Assembly: GCA_026417735.1 (NCBI GenBank)
Contig: JAOACR010000023.1
Coordinates: forward strand, 62,001 to 126,000
DNA: 64,000 nt
Origin: Kiritimatiellia bacterium
GTDB taxonomy: Bacteria; Verrucomicrobiota; Kiritimatiellia; PWTM01
Reading direction: 5' to 3'
Shown: positions 26,062 through 34,529 of the stretch, one piece after another
Numbering within the stretch: the first letter of the stretch is position 1
Layout: each line of letters opens with the position of its first letter
Notes under the pieces: generated by a model
Told to the model about the DNA's origin: nothing
The model's input: only the letters and a program-made list of their open reading frames with translations
Database searches by the model: none
Position numbers and translations under genes: made by a program

Positions 26062-27123
26062 ATGAGGCGGTGGCTCCAGCTTGTGGTGATGGTGGGCGCG
26101 CTGGCAGCGCGCACGTGGGCGGCAGGGCCCGGCCTGGCGAAACAGCTCAGCCGCGAGATCGCCGACACCGTCGCGAAGGTGATGCCGTCGGTCGTGGTGG
26201 TCCGCACCGAGGCGACCCGCTATCTGCGCGCCTACGATCTGTTCTTTGGCCGGCGGCTGATGATTCCGCAGATCCTCTCGGGGCAGGGGTCCGGGATGAT
26301 CATTGACCGCGAAGGACATGTGCTGACCAGCCGACATGTCGTCGCGGGGGCAGAGGACATCACCGTGGTGCTCAATGACCAGACGGAGCTCAACGCGAAG
26401 ATTGTCGGCATGGACGCCACCACCGATCTCGCGCTGCTGAAGGTGGAGCCGCCGCCGGGCCGCGGGCTGACGCCGATCGAGTTTGGCGATTCCGACGCGC
26501 TGCGCGTGGGGGAGATCGTGATCGCGATCGGTTCGCCCTTCAGCCTCGCCGGCAGCGTGACGATGGGCGTCGTCAGTCAGAAAGGGCGAACGGTGGGAGT
26601 GTTGCCGTTCGAGGACTTCATTCAGACCGACGCGCCGATCAATCCCGGCAACAGCGGGGGCCCCCTGGTCGATCTCGACGGCCGCATGGTGGGCGTGAAC
26701 GCGGTGATCCAGACCAGCGGCGCCTCGCAAGGCAACATTGGAATCGGGTTCGCGGTGCCGGTGAACCTTGCGCGACGGGTCGCGGAGTCGCTGCGCCGGA
26801 CCGGGCGCTTCGAGCGGCCCTGGCTCGGCATCGCATGGGACGAGATCGAGACGCCGCCGGAGCCCGGCCAGCCGCGGGGGCTTCGGGTGGCAGCGGTCTT
26901 TCGCAACACGCCCGCCGCGCGCGCCGGGCTGCGCCCGGGCGACGTGATCCTGCGCATCGCGGGTCAGCCCGTTGCCTCCTCCCACGACCTGCTGCGCGCG
27001 CTGTTGAGCCAGCCGGTCGGCACACCGCTGGAGCTGGAAGTGCGGCGCGGCCGCCACACGCTGCGGGTGGCGGTGACCACCGCCCGGATGCCGGACCAGC
27101 TCACCGATGACGACCTCGAATGA
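26062..27123 (+). CDS. HtrA/DegP-type serine protease with one PDZ domain
   Basis: A 353-residue exported or membrane-anchored trypsin-like protease for envelope protein quality control. The signal segment is residues 1-21 (LQLVVMVGALAARTWA). The catalytic triad is H92 (TSRHVVAG), D122 (TTDLALLKVE) and S198 (GNSGGPL). A single PDZ domain follows at about 255-345 (LRVAAVFRNTPAARAGLRPGD), as in DegS-like proteins rather than two-PDZ DegP. ATG 26062 follows a GGGGGAGAGA ribosome-binding site and opens with the signal peptide. Its stop lies inside tlyA (17-nt overlap), so it is embedded in a housekeeping operon. Confidence 0.92.
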   Translation: MRRWLQLVVMVGALAARTWAAGPGLAKQLSREIADTVAKVMPSVVVVRTEATRYLRAYDLFFGRRLMIPQILSGQGSGMIIDREGHVLTSRHVVAGAEDITVVLNDQTELNAKIVGMDATTDLALLKVEPPPGRGLTPIEFGDSDALRVGEIVIAIGSPFSLAGSVTMGVVSQKGRTVGVLPFEDFIQTDAPINPGNSGGPLVDLDGRMVGVNAVIQTSGASQGNIGIGFAVPVNLARRVAESLRRTGRFERPWLGIAWDEIETPPEPGQPRGLRVAAVFRNTPAARAGLRPGDVILRIAGQPVASSHDLLRALLSQPVGTPLELEVRRGRHTLRVAVTTARMPDQLTDDDLE

Positions 27124-27868
27124 GGGCGACGCCGCTCGCCGGCCCCGCCTCGACCTCGAACTGGTGCGCCGGGGCCTCGCCGAAAGTCGCGCGCTCGCGC
27201 AGAGGTTGATTCTGGCGGGGCGCGTGCGCGTAGACGGCCAGATCGAGCGGCGGGCTGCGCGCGCGGTTTTTCCGCAGACCCCTATCGAACTGGTGGAACC
27301 GCCACGTTTCGTCAGCCGCGGCGGAGAGAAGCTGGACGCCGCATTCGACGCGTTCGGGCTCGACGTCCGCGACCGCGTAGCGCTCGACATCGGCGCCTCG
27401 ACCGGCGGTTTTACCGATTGCCTGCTGCGGCGCGGCGCGCGGCGCGTTTACGCGGTGGACGTCGGCCGCGGTCAGTTGCACTGGTCGCTGCGGCGGGACC
27501 CGCGCGTGGTGCCGATGGAGGGCGTGAACGCTCGCCATTTGACGCCGGCGGATGTGCCGGAGCGTGCCGGTTTCGCGGCGGTGGACGTCTCGTTCATTTC
27601 CCTGCGACTGGTGCTGCCGTCTCTGCCACCGCTGCTGGAGCCGGGCTCGTACATCGTCACGCTGATCAAGCCCCAGTTCGAGGCCGGCCGCCGTGACGTG
27701 GGCCGGGGCGGCGTCGTCCGCGACGAACAGATCCGCATGCGCGTCGTGGACGAGCTGCGCGAGTTCGGTGTACACTCGCTCGGCCTCGAATGGATCGGCG
27801 TCGTGCGCTCCCCGTTGCGGGGGCCGGCCGGCAATGTGGAGTTTCTGGCCGCCTGGAAACGACCGTGA
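27107..27868 (+). CDS. tlyA: TlyA-family rRNA 2'-O-methyltransferase with S4 domain
   Basis: A 253-residue protein. An N-terminal S4 RNA-binding domain at about residues 14-70 (RLDLELVRRGLAESRALAQRL) is followed by an FtsJ-like methyltransferase with the SAM motif ALDIGASTGGFTDCLL and AVDVSFISLRLVLP. TlyA enzymes 2'-O-methylate cytidines of 16S and/or 23S rRNA; haemolysin naming in older annotation is misleading. The ATG at 27107 overlaps the protease gene, and the stop shares GTGA with nadK. The tlyA-nadK order is common in many bacteria. Confidence 0.94.
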   Translation: MTTSNEGDAARRPRLDLELVRRGLAESRALAQRLILAGRVRVDGQIERRAARAVFPQTPIELVEPPRFVSRGGEKLDAAFDAFGLDVRDRVALDIGASTGGFTDCLLRRGARRVYAVDVGRGQLHWSLRRDPRVVPMEGVNARHLTPADVPERAGFAAVDVSFISLRLVLPSLPPLLEPGSYIVTLIKPQFEAGRRDVGRGGVVRDEQIRMRVVDELREFGVHSLGLEWIGVVRSPLRGPAGNVEFLAAWKRP

Positions 27869-28725
27869 ACCGCATCGGCATCACCGCGAACACCGGCAAA
27901 CCGGCGGTGGACAGTGCGATCGCGACGGTCACACGATTTGCCCGCGCAGCCGGCTGGACGCTGATCGCGTGCGACGAAACCGCAGAGCTCTGTGCGGAGA
28001 TCCGGCGCGTCTGTGCGGATCGCTTCGCCGACGGCCTCGACGCGATGATCGCGATGGGCGGGGACGGCACAATGTTGCGCGCCGCGCGGCAGCTGTGCGG
28101 CCGAGACGTGCCGCTGCTGGGGGTGAACCTGGGCAGCCTGGGGTTTCTCGCCAGCGTCCCGCTGGATCGTCTCGACGAGGCGCTGCGTCGGCTCGCGGAA
28201 GGATCGTGCGTGGTCTCCCGCCGCAGTCAGCTGTCCGCGACAGTGGTTCGGGAGGGCGTTGAAGCGGGCACCTACTGCGCACTGAACGACGTGGTGCTCG
28301 GCTGGGGTGACACCTCGCGCATTGTCACACTGGAGCTCCGGATGAACGGCCGCACGGTGGGCGTCTTCACCTGCGACGGCCTGATCGTGTCCACTCCCAC
28401 CGGCAGCACCGGGCACTCGCTTTCCGCCGGCGGTCCGATTCTCCATCCCGAGGCGGCGGTGTTCGTCGTCAATCCCATCTGCCCGCACACCCTGAGCCAC
28501 CGGCCCATGGTCGTTCCGGACACGCAGCACATTGAGGTCGTCTCACGGCGATCCAGCAAGGAGCTGATCGTTGCGGTTGACGGCCAGGATCACCACCGAA
28601 TCGCGGAGGGTGACCGGGTCGAGATCCGCAAGGCCCCCCACACACTCCGCTTTCTGCACCTGCCGGGCGACGATTACTTCGACCTTCTGCGCCAGAAGCT
28701 GCACTGGCGCGGCTCCGCCGTCTGA
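27865..28725 (+). CDS. nadK: NAD kinase
   Basis: A 286-residue cytoplasmic enzyme that phosphorylates NAD+ to NADP+ with ATP or polyphosphate. The signature GGDGT is at residues 65-69, and LLGVNLGSLGFLA and TPTGSTGHSLSAGGPI are the substrate-binding blocks. GTG 27865 overlaps the tlyA stop as GTGA and gives the expected N-terminus. It is the last gene of the rarA-nadK chain and supplies NADP(H) for the transhydrogenase encoded just downstream, although that operon has a separate promoter. Confidence 0.95.
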   Translation: MNRIGITANTGKPAVDSAIATVTRFARAAGWTLIACDETAELCAEIRRVCADRFADGLDAMIAMGGDGTMLRAARQLCGRDVPLLGVNLGSLGFLASVPLDRLDEALRRLAEGSCVVSRRSQLSATVVREGVEAGTYCALNDVVLGWGDTSRIVTLELRMNGRTVGVFTCDGLIVSTPTGSTGHSLSAGGPILHPEAAVFVVNPICPHTLSHRPMVVPDTQHIEVVSRRSSKELIVAVDGQDHHRIAEGDRVEIRKAPHTLRFLHLPGDDYFDLLRQKLHWRGSAV

Positions 28726-28771
28726 GCTCGCGACGGCGTGGCCAGCCCGTGCCGTTGCGGGCGCGGCCCAG

Positions 28772-28799
28772 TTGACTTTGCGGGATCGGTTCGTAGAGT
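28772..28799 (+). promoter_or_regulatory. Predicted sigma70-type promoter of the pnt operon
   Basis: TTGACT (-35, 5/6 match), a 16-bp spacer and TAGAGT (-10) lie 63 nt before the pntAA ATG. This is one of the clearest promoters in the window and separates pnt from the upstream nadK operon. Confidence 0.6.
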
Positions 28800-28862
28800 G
28801 ATGCGTTCCTTTTTGCGCCGCGCGGAGGTCGTGCGGCGGTCGTCGGGTCTGGGGGCGACAGC

Positions 28863-29996
28863 ATGAAGGTGTTCTGTCCACGGGAAACGCGTCCCGGCGA
28901 GACGCGGGTGCCCGTCACGCCGGCCTCGGCGGAACGGCTGGTTCGGCTCGGTGTGGAGGTCGCCGTGGAAGCGGGCCTGGGTGCAACGATCGGTGCGGCC
29001 GACGCCGACTACACCGCGCGGGGCGTGCAGATCCTCTCCCGGGAGGAGGGGCTGGCCACCGCCGACTGGGTCTTCCGGCTCCGCCCGCCGCCACCGGAAG
29101 AAGCCGCTGCCGCAAGACCCGACTCGTTCCACATCGGCTTTCTCGAACCGTTCACGAACCGGCCTCTGATCGAGGCCTTCGCGAGATCCGGTGCGACCGC
29201 GCTTTCGGTGGAGCTGATTCCCCGCACAACGATCGCGCAGAAAATGGATGCGCTCAGCTCCCAGGCGAATCTCGCCGGCTACGTTGCGGTGATTCTCGCC
29301 GCGGAGCGCCTGCCGAAGATTCTACCGATGATGATGACGCCGGCCGGTACGATCGCGCCGGCGCGCGTGCTGGTGATCGGCGCGGGCGTCGCGGGACTGC
29401 AGGCGATCGCGACCGCGCGGCGGCTCGGGGCACGCGTCGAAGCCTACGACACCCGACCGGTCGTGAAAGAGCAGGTGCAGTCACTCGGCGCGAAGTTTGT
29501 GGACATTGATGTCGGCGAGACCGGGCAGACAAAAGACGGCTACGCGAAGCAGCTCACCGAAGAACAGCTGGCGCGCCAGCGGGCGGCGCTCGCACGGCAC
29601 TGCGCGGAGGCGGACGTGGTGATCACCACCGCGCAGGTGTTTGGACGCCGCGCGCCACGGATCATCACCGCGGAGATGCTCAACGGCATGCGGCCAGGCA
29701 GCGTGGTGGTGGATCTGGCGGTGGAGACCGGCGGCAACGTCGAAGGGGTCGAACCGGACCGCGAAATCGACCGCAACGGCGTTCGCATTCTCGGACTGTC
29801 GAATCTGCCGGGACGTGTGCCGGTCGCCGCCAGTCAAATGTACGCGGCAAACCTCGCAAACTTCCTCGAGCATTTCTGGGACCGAAACGCGAAGACATTC
29901 CGATGGTCGGACGAGGACGAGATCCTGAAGGGCATGACGGTGACGCGGGGCGGCCGCGTGGTGCATGCGGCGGTTCGCGAGTCGCTCGGGCTGTAG
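28863..29996 (+). CDS. pntAA: NAD(P) transhydrogenase alpha subunit, part 1 (NAD-binding domain I)
   Basis: A 377-residue soluble NAD(H)-binding component of the proton-translocating transhydrogenase, which uses the ion gradient to make NADPH from NADH. The alanine-dehydrogenase-like fold shows VFCPRETRPGETRVPVTP at the start, SSQANLAGY, the dinucleotide motif GAGVAGLQAIATARRLGA followed by EAYDTRP, and VKEQVQSLGAKFVD. The three-gene split with pntAB and pntB resembles Rhodospirillum rubrum rather than the two-gene E. coli form. The ATG at 28863 fits the family start. Confidence 0.96.
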   Translation: MKVFCPRETRPGETRVPVTPASAERLVRLGVEVAVEAGLGATIGAADADYTARGVQILSREEGLATADWVFRLRPPPPEEAAAARPDSFHIGFLEPFTNRPLIEAFARSGATALSVELIPRTTIAQKMDALSSQANLAGYVAVILAAERLPKILPMMMTPAGTIAPARVLVIGAGVAGLQAIATARRLGARVEAYDTRPVVKEQVQSLGAKFVDIDVGETGQTKDGYAKQLTEEQLARQRAALARHCAEADVVITTAQVFGRRAPRIITAEMLNGMRPGSVVVDLAVETGGNVEGVEPDREIDRNGVRILGLSNLPGRVPVAASQMYAANLANFLEHFWDRNAKTFRWSDEDEILKGMTVTRGGRVVHAAVRESLGL

Positions 29997-30008
29997 CGGA
30001 GGTGTGCG

Positions 30009-30299
30009 ATGTTGGGCCTGCTGTTTTTCGTGTTTGTGCTGGCCGTGTTCCTCGGCCTTGAGCTGATCTCAAAGGTGCCGTCGCAGCTGCACACGCCGTT
30101 GATGAGCGGTTCGAACGCGATTTCCGGAATCACGATCGTGGGCGCGCTGGTCGCGGCGGGGCAGCCGCAGGGGGGGCCGCTGGTGACGGTGCTGGGCACG
30201 ATCGCGGTGGCAGCCGCGATGATCAACGTCGTCGGCGGTTATCTGGTGACGGACCGGATGCTCGCGATGTTCAAGCACAAGGAGGGAGGCGGAAAGTAA
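30009..30299 (+). CDS. pntAB: NAD(P) transhydrogenase alpha subunit, part 2 (membrane)
   Basis: A 96-residue membrane subunit with three helices (FFVFVLAVFLGLELIS, then SGITIVGALVAAG, then GTIAVAAAMINVVGGYLV), the domain II portion of the alpha chain. The sequence VPSQLHTPLMSGSNAISG is highly characteristic. It lies 12 nt after pntAA and 2 nt before pntB, with a GGAGG ribosome-binding site before each. Length matches other split PntAB proteins. Confidence 0.96.
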   Translation: MLGLLFFVFVLAVFLGLELISKVPSQLHTPLMSGSNAISGITIVGALVAAGQPQGGPLVTVLGTIAVAAAMINVVGGYLVTDRMLAMFKHKEGGGK

Positions 30300-30301
30300 C
30301 C

Positions 30302-31738
30302 ATGTTCGCCCCGGACCACCCGCTGATCACCGCGTTGTACATCGTCGCCTCCGGGCTGTTCATCATCGGCCTGAAAATGCTGAACCGCGCGGCGACCGCG
30401 CGCCGCGGCAACCTGATCTCCGGCGTCGGCATGCTGACGGCGATCGTCGCGACCTGCTTGCTGGCCGGCATGCGTTTCGAGTGGATCCTGTTGGGAGCGG
30501 TCGTCGGCTCGGCGATCGGCGCGGTGGCCGCCTACGCGGTGAAGATGACCGCGATGCCCGAAATGGTGGGACTGTTCAACGGGTTCGGCGGCCTCGCGAG
30601 CATGCTGGTGGCGTGGGCCGAGTATCACAAGTGGCGGCAGGAGGGATGGACGGCCTACCACCAGTTGCTCGGCCCTGGGGCGCCAGACAGCCCGGTGTTC
30701 ACCGCGGCGGCGATCGCGTTCACCGCCCTCGTCGGCGCGGTGACGTTTTCCGGCAGTGTCGTCGCGTTTCTGAAGCTGGCGGAGTGGATCACCGGCCGCC
30801 CGATTCTCTTCCGCGGCCAGCGGCTCGCGAATGGCGCGATCGTACTGGTCGTGCTCGCGGCCGCGGGGCTGGTCGTGGCACGGCCCGAGGCACCGTGGGC
30901 GTACGGCGCCTTTGCGGCGGTGATGGTCGTCGGTCTGTTGCTGGGCGTCACTTCGGTGATTCCGATCGGCGGAGCGGACATGCCGGTGGTAATCTCGCTC
31001 TTGAACAGCTACTCGGGTGTCGCGGCGGCGGCCGCCGGGTTCATCATCCTGAACAACGGGTTGATCGTCGCCGGTTCGCTGGTGGGCGCCAGCGGCCTGA
31101 TCCTCACCAACATCATGTGCAAGGCGATGAATCGCTCGCTGGGCAACGTGCTGTTCAGCGGATTCGGCGCGGTGGAGACGGCCGCCGATGCCTCGGCCGC
31201 GCAGGGTGAAGTGAAGCCCATCAGCGTAGAGGACGCGTACTACATCCTCGAGGCGGCTCGCTCGGTGGTTTTTGTACCGGGATACGGAATGGCGGTTGCG
31301 CAGGCGCAGCATGTTGTGCGCGAGCTCGGGCAGCTCCTCGAGAAAAACGGCGCGGAGGTGAAGTACTGCATTCATCCGGTCGCGGGCCGAATGCCCGGCC
31401 ACATGAACGTGCTGCTGGCGGAGGCGAACGTGCCGTACGAACAGCTCGTCGAGCCCGGCGACGTGAACCCGACGATCGACAACGTGGACGTCGCAATCGT
31501 GATCGGTGCCAACGACGTGGTGAATCCCGCCGCGCGCGAGGACCCAAAGAGCCCGTTGTGGGGGATGCCGATCATCAACGTGGACCAGGCGCGGACCTGC
31601 ATCGTGTTGAAACGCTCGATGCGGCCAGGGTTTGCGGGCGTGGAGAACCCGCTGTTTTTCAAGCCCAACACCCGCATGCTGTTCGGAGACGCGAAAGCCT
31701 CGGTCTCCGCGCTCGTCGCGGAGTTCAAGTCCGAATAG
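30302..31738 (+). CDS. pntB: NAD(P) transhydrogenase beta subunit
   Basis: A 478-residue subunit with a membrane domain of about nine helices (residues about 1-280) and a C-terminal NADP(H)-binding domain III. Domain III motifs are VPGYGMAVAQAQHVV, HPVAGRMPGHMNVLLAEANVPY (read in parts) and GANDVVNPAA. The membrane part contains the family block MPEMVGLFNGFGGLASMLV. No truncation is apparent. With pntAA and pntAB it completes the enzyme, so the operon is self-sufficient for NADPH supply driven by proton motive force. Confidence 0.96.
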   Translation: MFAPDHPLITALYIVASGLFIIGLKMLNRAATARRGNLISGVGMLTAIVATCLLAGMRFEWILLGAVVGSAIGAVAAYAVKMTAMPEMVGLFNGFGGLASMLVAWAEYHKWRQEGWTAYHQLLGPGAPDSPVFTAAAIAFTALVGAVTFSGSVVAFLKLAEWITGRPILFRGQRLANGAIVLVVLAAAGLVVARPEAPWAYGAFAAVMVVGLLLGVTSVIPIGGADMPVVISLLNSYSGVAAAAAGFIILNNGLIVAGSLVGASGLILTNIMCKAMNRSLGNVLFSGFGAVETAADASAAQGEVKPISVEDAYYILEAARSVVFVPGYGMAVAQAQHVVRELGQLLEKNGAEVKYCIHPVAGRMPGHMNVLLAEANVPYEQLVEPGDVNPTIDNVDVAIVIGANDVVNPAAREDPKSPLWGMPIINVDQARTCIVLKRSMRPGFAGVENPLFFKPNTRMLFGDAKASVSALVAEFKSE

Positions 31739-31842
31739 CACGCCCCCCGCGATCCCGTCCCTCGCGACCAGCTCCGATTCCGGGCGGTCCCTCGCACCCG
31801 CGAACGACGCCGTCATGCGGAGGAAGGTGCTGGGCTCGCTCG

Positions 31843-31871
31843 TTGCCCCTCCGACGTCGCACGGCTACATT
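31843..31871 (+). promoter_or_regulatory. Predicted promoter of the first GH78-like gene
   Basis: TTGCCC (-35), a 17-bp spacer and TACATT (-10) lie 25 nt before the ATG at 31897, giving a leader of about 18 nt that contains the GGAGG ribosome-binding site. Confidence 0.5.
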
Positions 31872-31896
31872 CTTCTCCGCAGCATGGAGGTTCGCG

Positions 31897-34449
31897 ATGA
31901 AGGTCCTCACGCGCGCGGTCGGCCTGCTCGTCACGCTCGTTCTTGCCACCGGCATACCCCCGTGGCGGACGTCCGCCAGTGATCCGCCCAACGTCACGGC
32001 GGCGGTGCGGCGCATCTTTCTGCCCGTACGCGCCCACGACGGGAACGCCGGCGTGATCCCCGTCGAGCCCATCGATTCCGCAGCCTGGATCTGGCACCCC
32101 GCATATGCCGGTGTGCCGGAACCGGGACGTAGCAACGTACCCGATTCGCTGACGCGGGTTTGGGGAGGCCGGCTGGCTTACTTCGACTCGGGCTGGCGCG
32201 GTCCGGTGTTTCTCCGCTTCCGCCGCGAATTCATCGGTCGAGAGGCGCCACTGCGGATCCACGTCAGTGCGGACGAACGTTTCGAACTTTTCCTCGACGG
32301 CATCCGCATCGCGCGCGGCCCGGATCGTTCCACCGTAGACGCGTGGACATTCAAAACCTACGAAATCCACATCGGGCCGGGCCCGCATCGGCTGGACGCG
32401 CTCTGCTGGAGCCTTGGCCCGCTCTCGCCGATCGCTCAACTGACCTGGCGCGGCGGGTTCATTCTGAAGGCGGATGACCCGTATGACGCCGAGCTGACCA
32501 CCGGCAAGGCGGCCTGGCAGGTCGAGCAGCTCGAAGGGCTCCGCGTAGAGCCACCGGCAATGCGGGAGATTTTCGGAGTTGGGGGCGAGCTGACGGCGGA
32601 GGGATGCGGGCCACAGTGGAAGCAGGGCGCCGCAGTGCCGGCGGTGGTGGTGCGCGAACCGGTGCGCAACGCCCCCTATGGGATCTGGACGGCCGGCTGG
32701 CGGCTTCGGCCGTCCACACTGCCGGACATGCTCGACCGCCGCGTGCAAACGGGACGGATCGTCGCGATCGCCCGGACCGGCGATGTGCAGCGAGTGTGGT
32801 CCGCCGAGGACGGCCGCGACGCCGAGCTGGGGGCATGGCAGAAACTCATCGAGGGGCGAAGCGAACTGACGGTGCCTCCGCGGACCGACCTGCAGGTGCT
32901 GTGGGACCTCGACGACTACTACTGCGCCCACCCGGTGCTCGAGGTGGCCGGCGGAAAAGACGCGGAAATCCGCTGGAGTTGGGCGGAGTCGCTCTATCTG
33001 CCGGGCGGCCGCGCGAAGGGGCACCGCGACGAGTTCTCCGGCAAAGTGTTTCGGGGAATGACGGACACCTTCCGGCCGGACGGCGGCACTTCGCGCTGGT
33101 TTTCCACCCACTGGTGGCGAGCGGGACGGTGGTGTCGGCTGACCGTCCGGACGGCCGACGAACCATTGACCCTCCGAACCCTGGCGTTGGACGAGACCCG
33201 ATATCCGCTGGAGATGGACGGCTCGTTCGAGTGCGACGATCCCGAGATCGCCGGCATCGTTCGGCTCTCGGTGCGCGGCATGCAGATGTGCTCGCACGAG
33301 ACGTTCATGGACTGCCCCTACTACGAGCAACTGATGTATGTGGGCGACTCACGGCTCGAAATGTTGACGACCTACGCGATGACGCGCGACGACCGCCTTG
33401 TGCGCCGCGGCATTGAGCTGTTCGACCGTTCCCGCGCGAACGGCGGCTTCGTGAACGAGCGCTTCCCGGCCCACGAACCGCAGATGTCCACGACCTTTTC
33501 GATGATCTGGACGCTGATGCTCCGCGATCACGCGTGGTGGCGCAACGACCCCGACTGGGTCCGCGCGCGCGCAACGGGCATGCGGGCGATGCTCGAGCTG
33601 TTCGAACACTACCGCAATGCGGACGGCCTGCTCGCCAATCTGCCCGGTTGGTCCTTCATGGACTGGGTGCCCACATGGAAGGTCGGCATCGCGCCGGACG
33701 GGAGGTTCGGCGTCTCCTCGCTGAACAACCTGCTCTATGTGTTAGCGCTGCGCGCCGCGGCCGAGGTGGAGACCGCGCTCGGCGAGCCGGCACTTGCCGC
33801 CCGCTGGACGGCCCGGGCCGACGCGACCGCGGCCGCCATCCGCCGCGCGTTCTGGAACGAATCGCGTGGACTGCTCGCCGATAACCTCGCGCACACAGAG
33901 TTCAGCGAGCACGCGCAGTGTCTTGCGCTCCTTGCGGACGTGCTGCCGCCTGCTGAGGCCCGGCGCGCGTTCGACGGTCTGCTGCGCGATCCGAATCTCA
34001 GTCGCACGACGATCTATTTCAGCTTCTACCTGCTCGAGACCTGGTGGAAGATGGGACGAGGCGATCTGATCGTGCCTCGCCTCGACTTCTGGAAGGAGCT
34101 GCTGCGGCAGGGACTGCGCACGCCGGTGGAAATGCCGGGCGACACACGTTCCGATTGCCATGCCTGGGGCAGTCATCCGTTGTTCCACCTCTTCGCCAGC
34201 GTCGCCGGCATCCGGCCCGCTGAGCCGTGGTTCCGATCGGTCCGGGTTGCGCCGCAGCCTGGTCCGTGGCGCTCGATCCGCGCGAAGTTGCCGCACCCGA
34301 CGGGCTGGGTATCGGTTGCGCTGCGCTTCGAGCGGGACACCTGTGAGGCGGAGATCGAACTGCCGCCCGCGACCCCCGGCGTGCTGGTTTGGGGCGGGCA
34401 GCAGACGCCGTTGCGCGGCGGTCGGAACCGCGTGACGGCGACGCGGTGA
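31897..34449 (+). CDS. Secreted GH78-like alpha-L-rhamnosidase family protein (first copy)
   Basis: An 850-residue exported enzyme likely removing L-rhamnose from glycans. The signal peptide spans residues 1-28 (AVGLLVTLVLATGIPP). An N-terminal beta-sandwich contains WIWHPAYAG. The (alpha/alpha)6 catalytic domain begins near 450 with D472-CPYYE, where E477 sits at the position of the GH78 general acid and is followed by GDSR. Trp-rich blocks follow (LPGWSFMDWVPTW; HAWGSHPLFHLF), then a C-terminal beta-sandwich. ATG 31897 follows GGAGG and starts the signal peptide. The gene stands alone between pntB and argS, without adjacent sulfatase or transporter genes. Substrate prediction is from the family only. 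Confidence 0.82.
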   Translation: MKVLTRAVGLLVTLVLATGIPPWRTSASDPPNVTAAVRRIFLPVRAHDGNAGVIPVEPIDSAAWIWHPAYAGVPEPGRSNVPDSLTRVWGGRLAYFDSGWRGPVFLRFRREFIGREAPLRIHVSADERFELFLDGIRIARGPDRSTVDAWTFKTYEIHIGPGPHRLDALCWSLGPLSPIAQLTWRGGFILKADDPYDAELTTGKAAWQVEQLEGLRVEPPAMREIFGVGGELTAEGCGPQWKQGAAVPAVVVREPVRNAPYGIWTAGWRLRPSTLPDMLDRRVQTGRIVAIARTGDVQRVWSAEDGRDAELGAWQKLIEGRSELTVPPRTDLQVLWDLDDYYCAHPVLEVAGGKDAEIRWSWAESLYLPGGRAKGHRDEFSGKVFRGMTDTFRPDGGTSRWFSTHWWRAGRWCRLTVRTADEPLTLRTLALDETRYPLEMDGSFECDDPEIAGIVRLSVRGMQMCSHETFMDCPYYEQLMYVGDSRLEMLTTYAMTRDDRLVRRGIELFDRSRANGGFVNERFPAHEPQMSTTFSMIWTLMLRDHAWWRNDPDWVRARATGMRAMLELFEHYRNADGLLANLPGWSFMDWVPTWKVGIAPDGRFGVSSLNNLLYVLALRAAAEVETALGEPALAARWTARADATAAAIRRAFWNESRGLLADNLAHTEFSEHAQCLALLADVLPPAEARRAFDGLLRDPNLSRTTIYFSFYLLETWWKMGRGDLIVPRLDFWKELLRQGLRTPVEMPGDTRSDCHAWGSHPLFHLFASVAGIRPAEPWFRSVRVAPQPGPWRSIRAKLPHPTGWVSVALRFERDTCEAEIELPPATPGVLVWGGQQTPLRGGRNRVTATR

Positions 34450-34469
34450 GCGTAGCGCACGTCCGGCTG

Positions 34470-34498
34470 TTGCGCACGGACGCGCGGCTGCCTATCAT
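34470..34498 (+). promoter_or_regulatory. Predicted promoter of argS
   Basis: TTGCGC (-35), a 17-bp spacer and TATCAT (-10, 4/6 match) lie 31 nt before the argS ATG. The context CCTATCATCC is identical to that of the promoter at 47111-47138. Confidence 0.55.
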
Positions 34499-34529
34499 CC
34501 CGCGGTTTCCCGGAGGAACCCCGCCCGAC

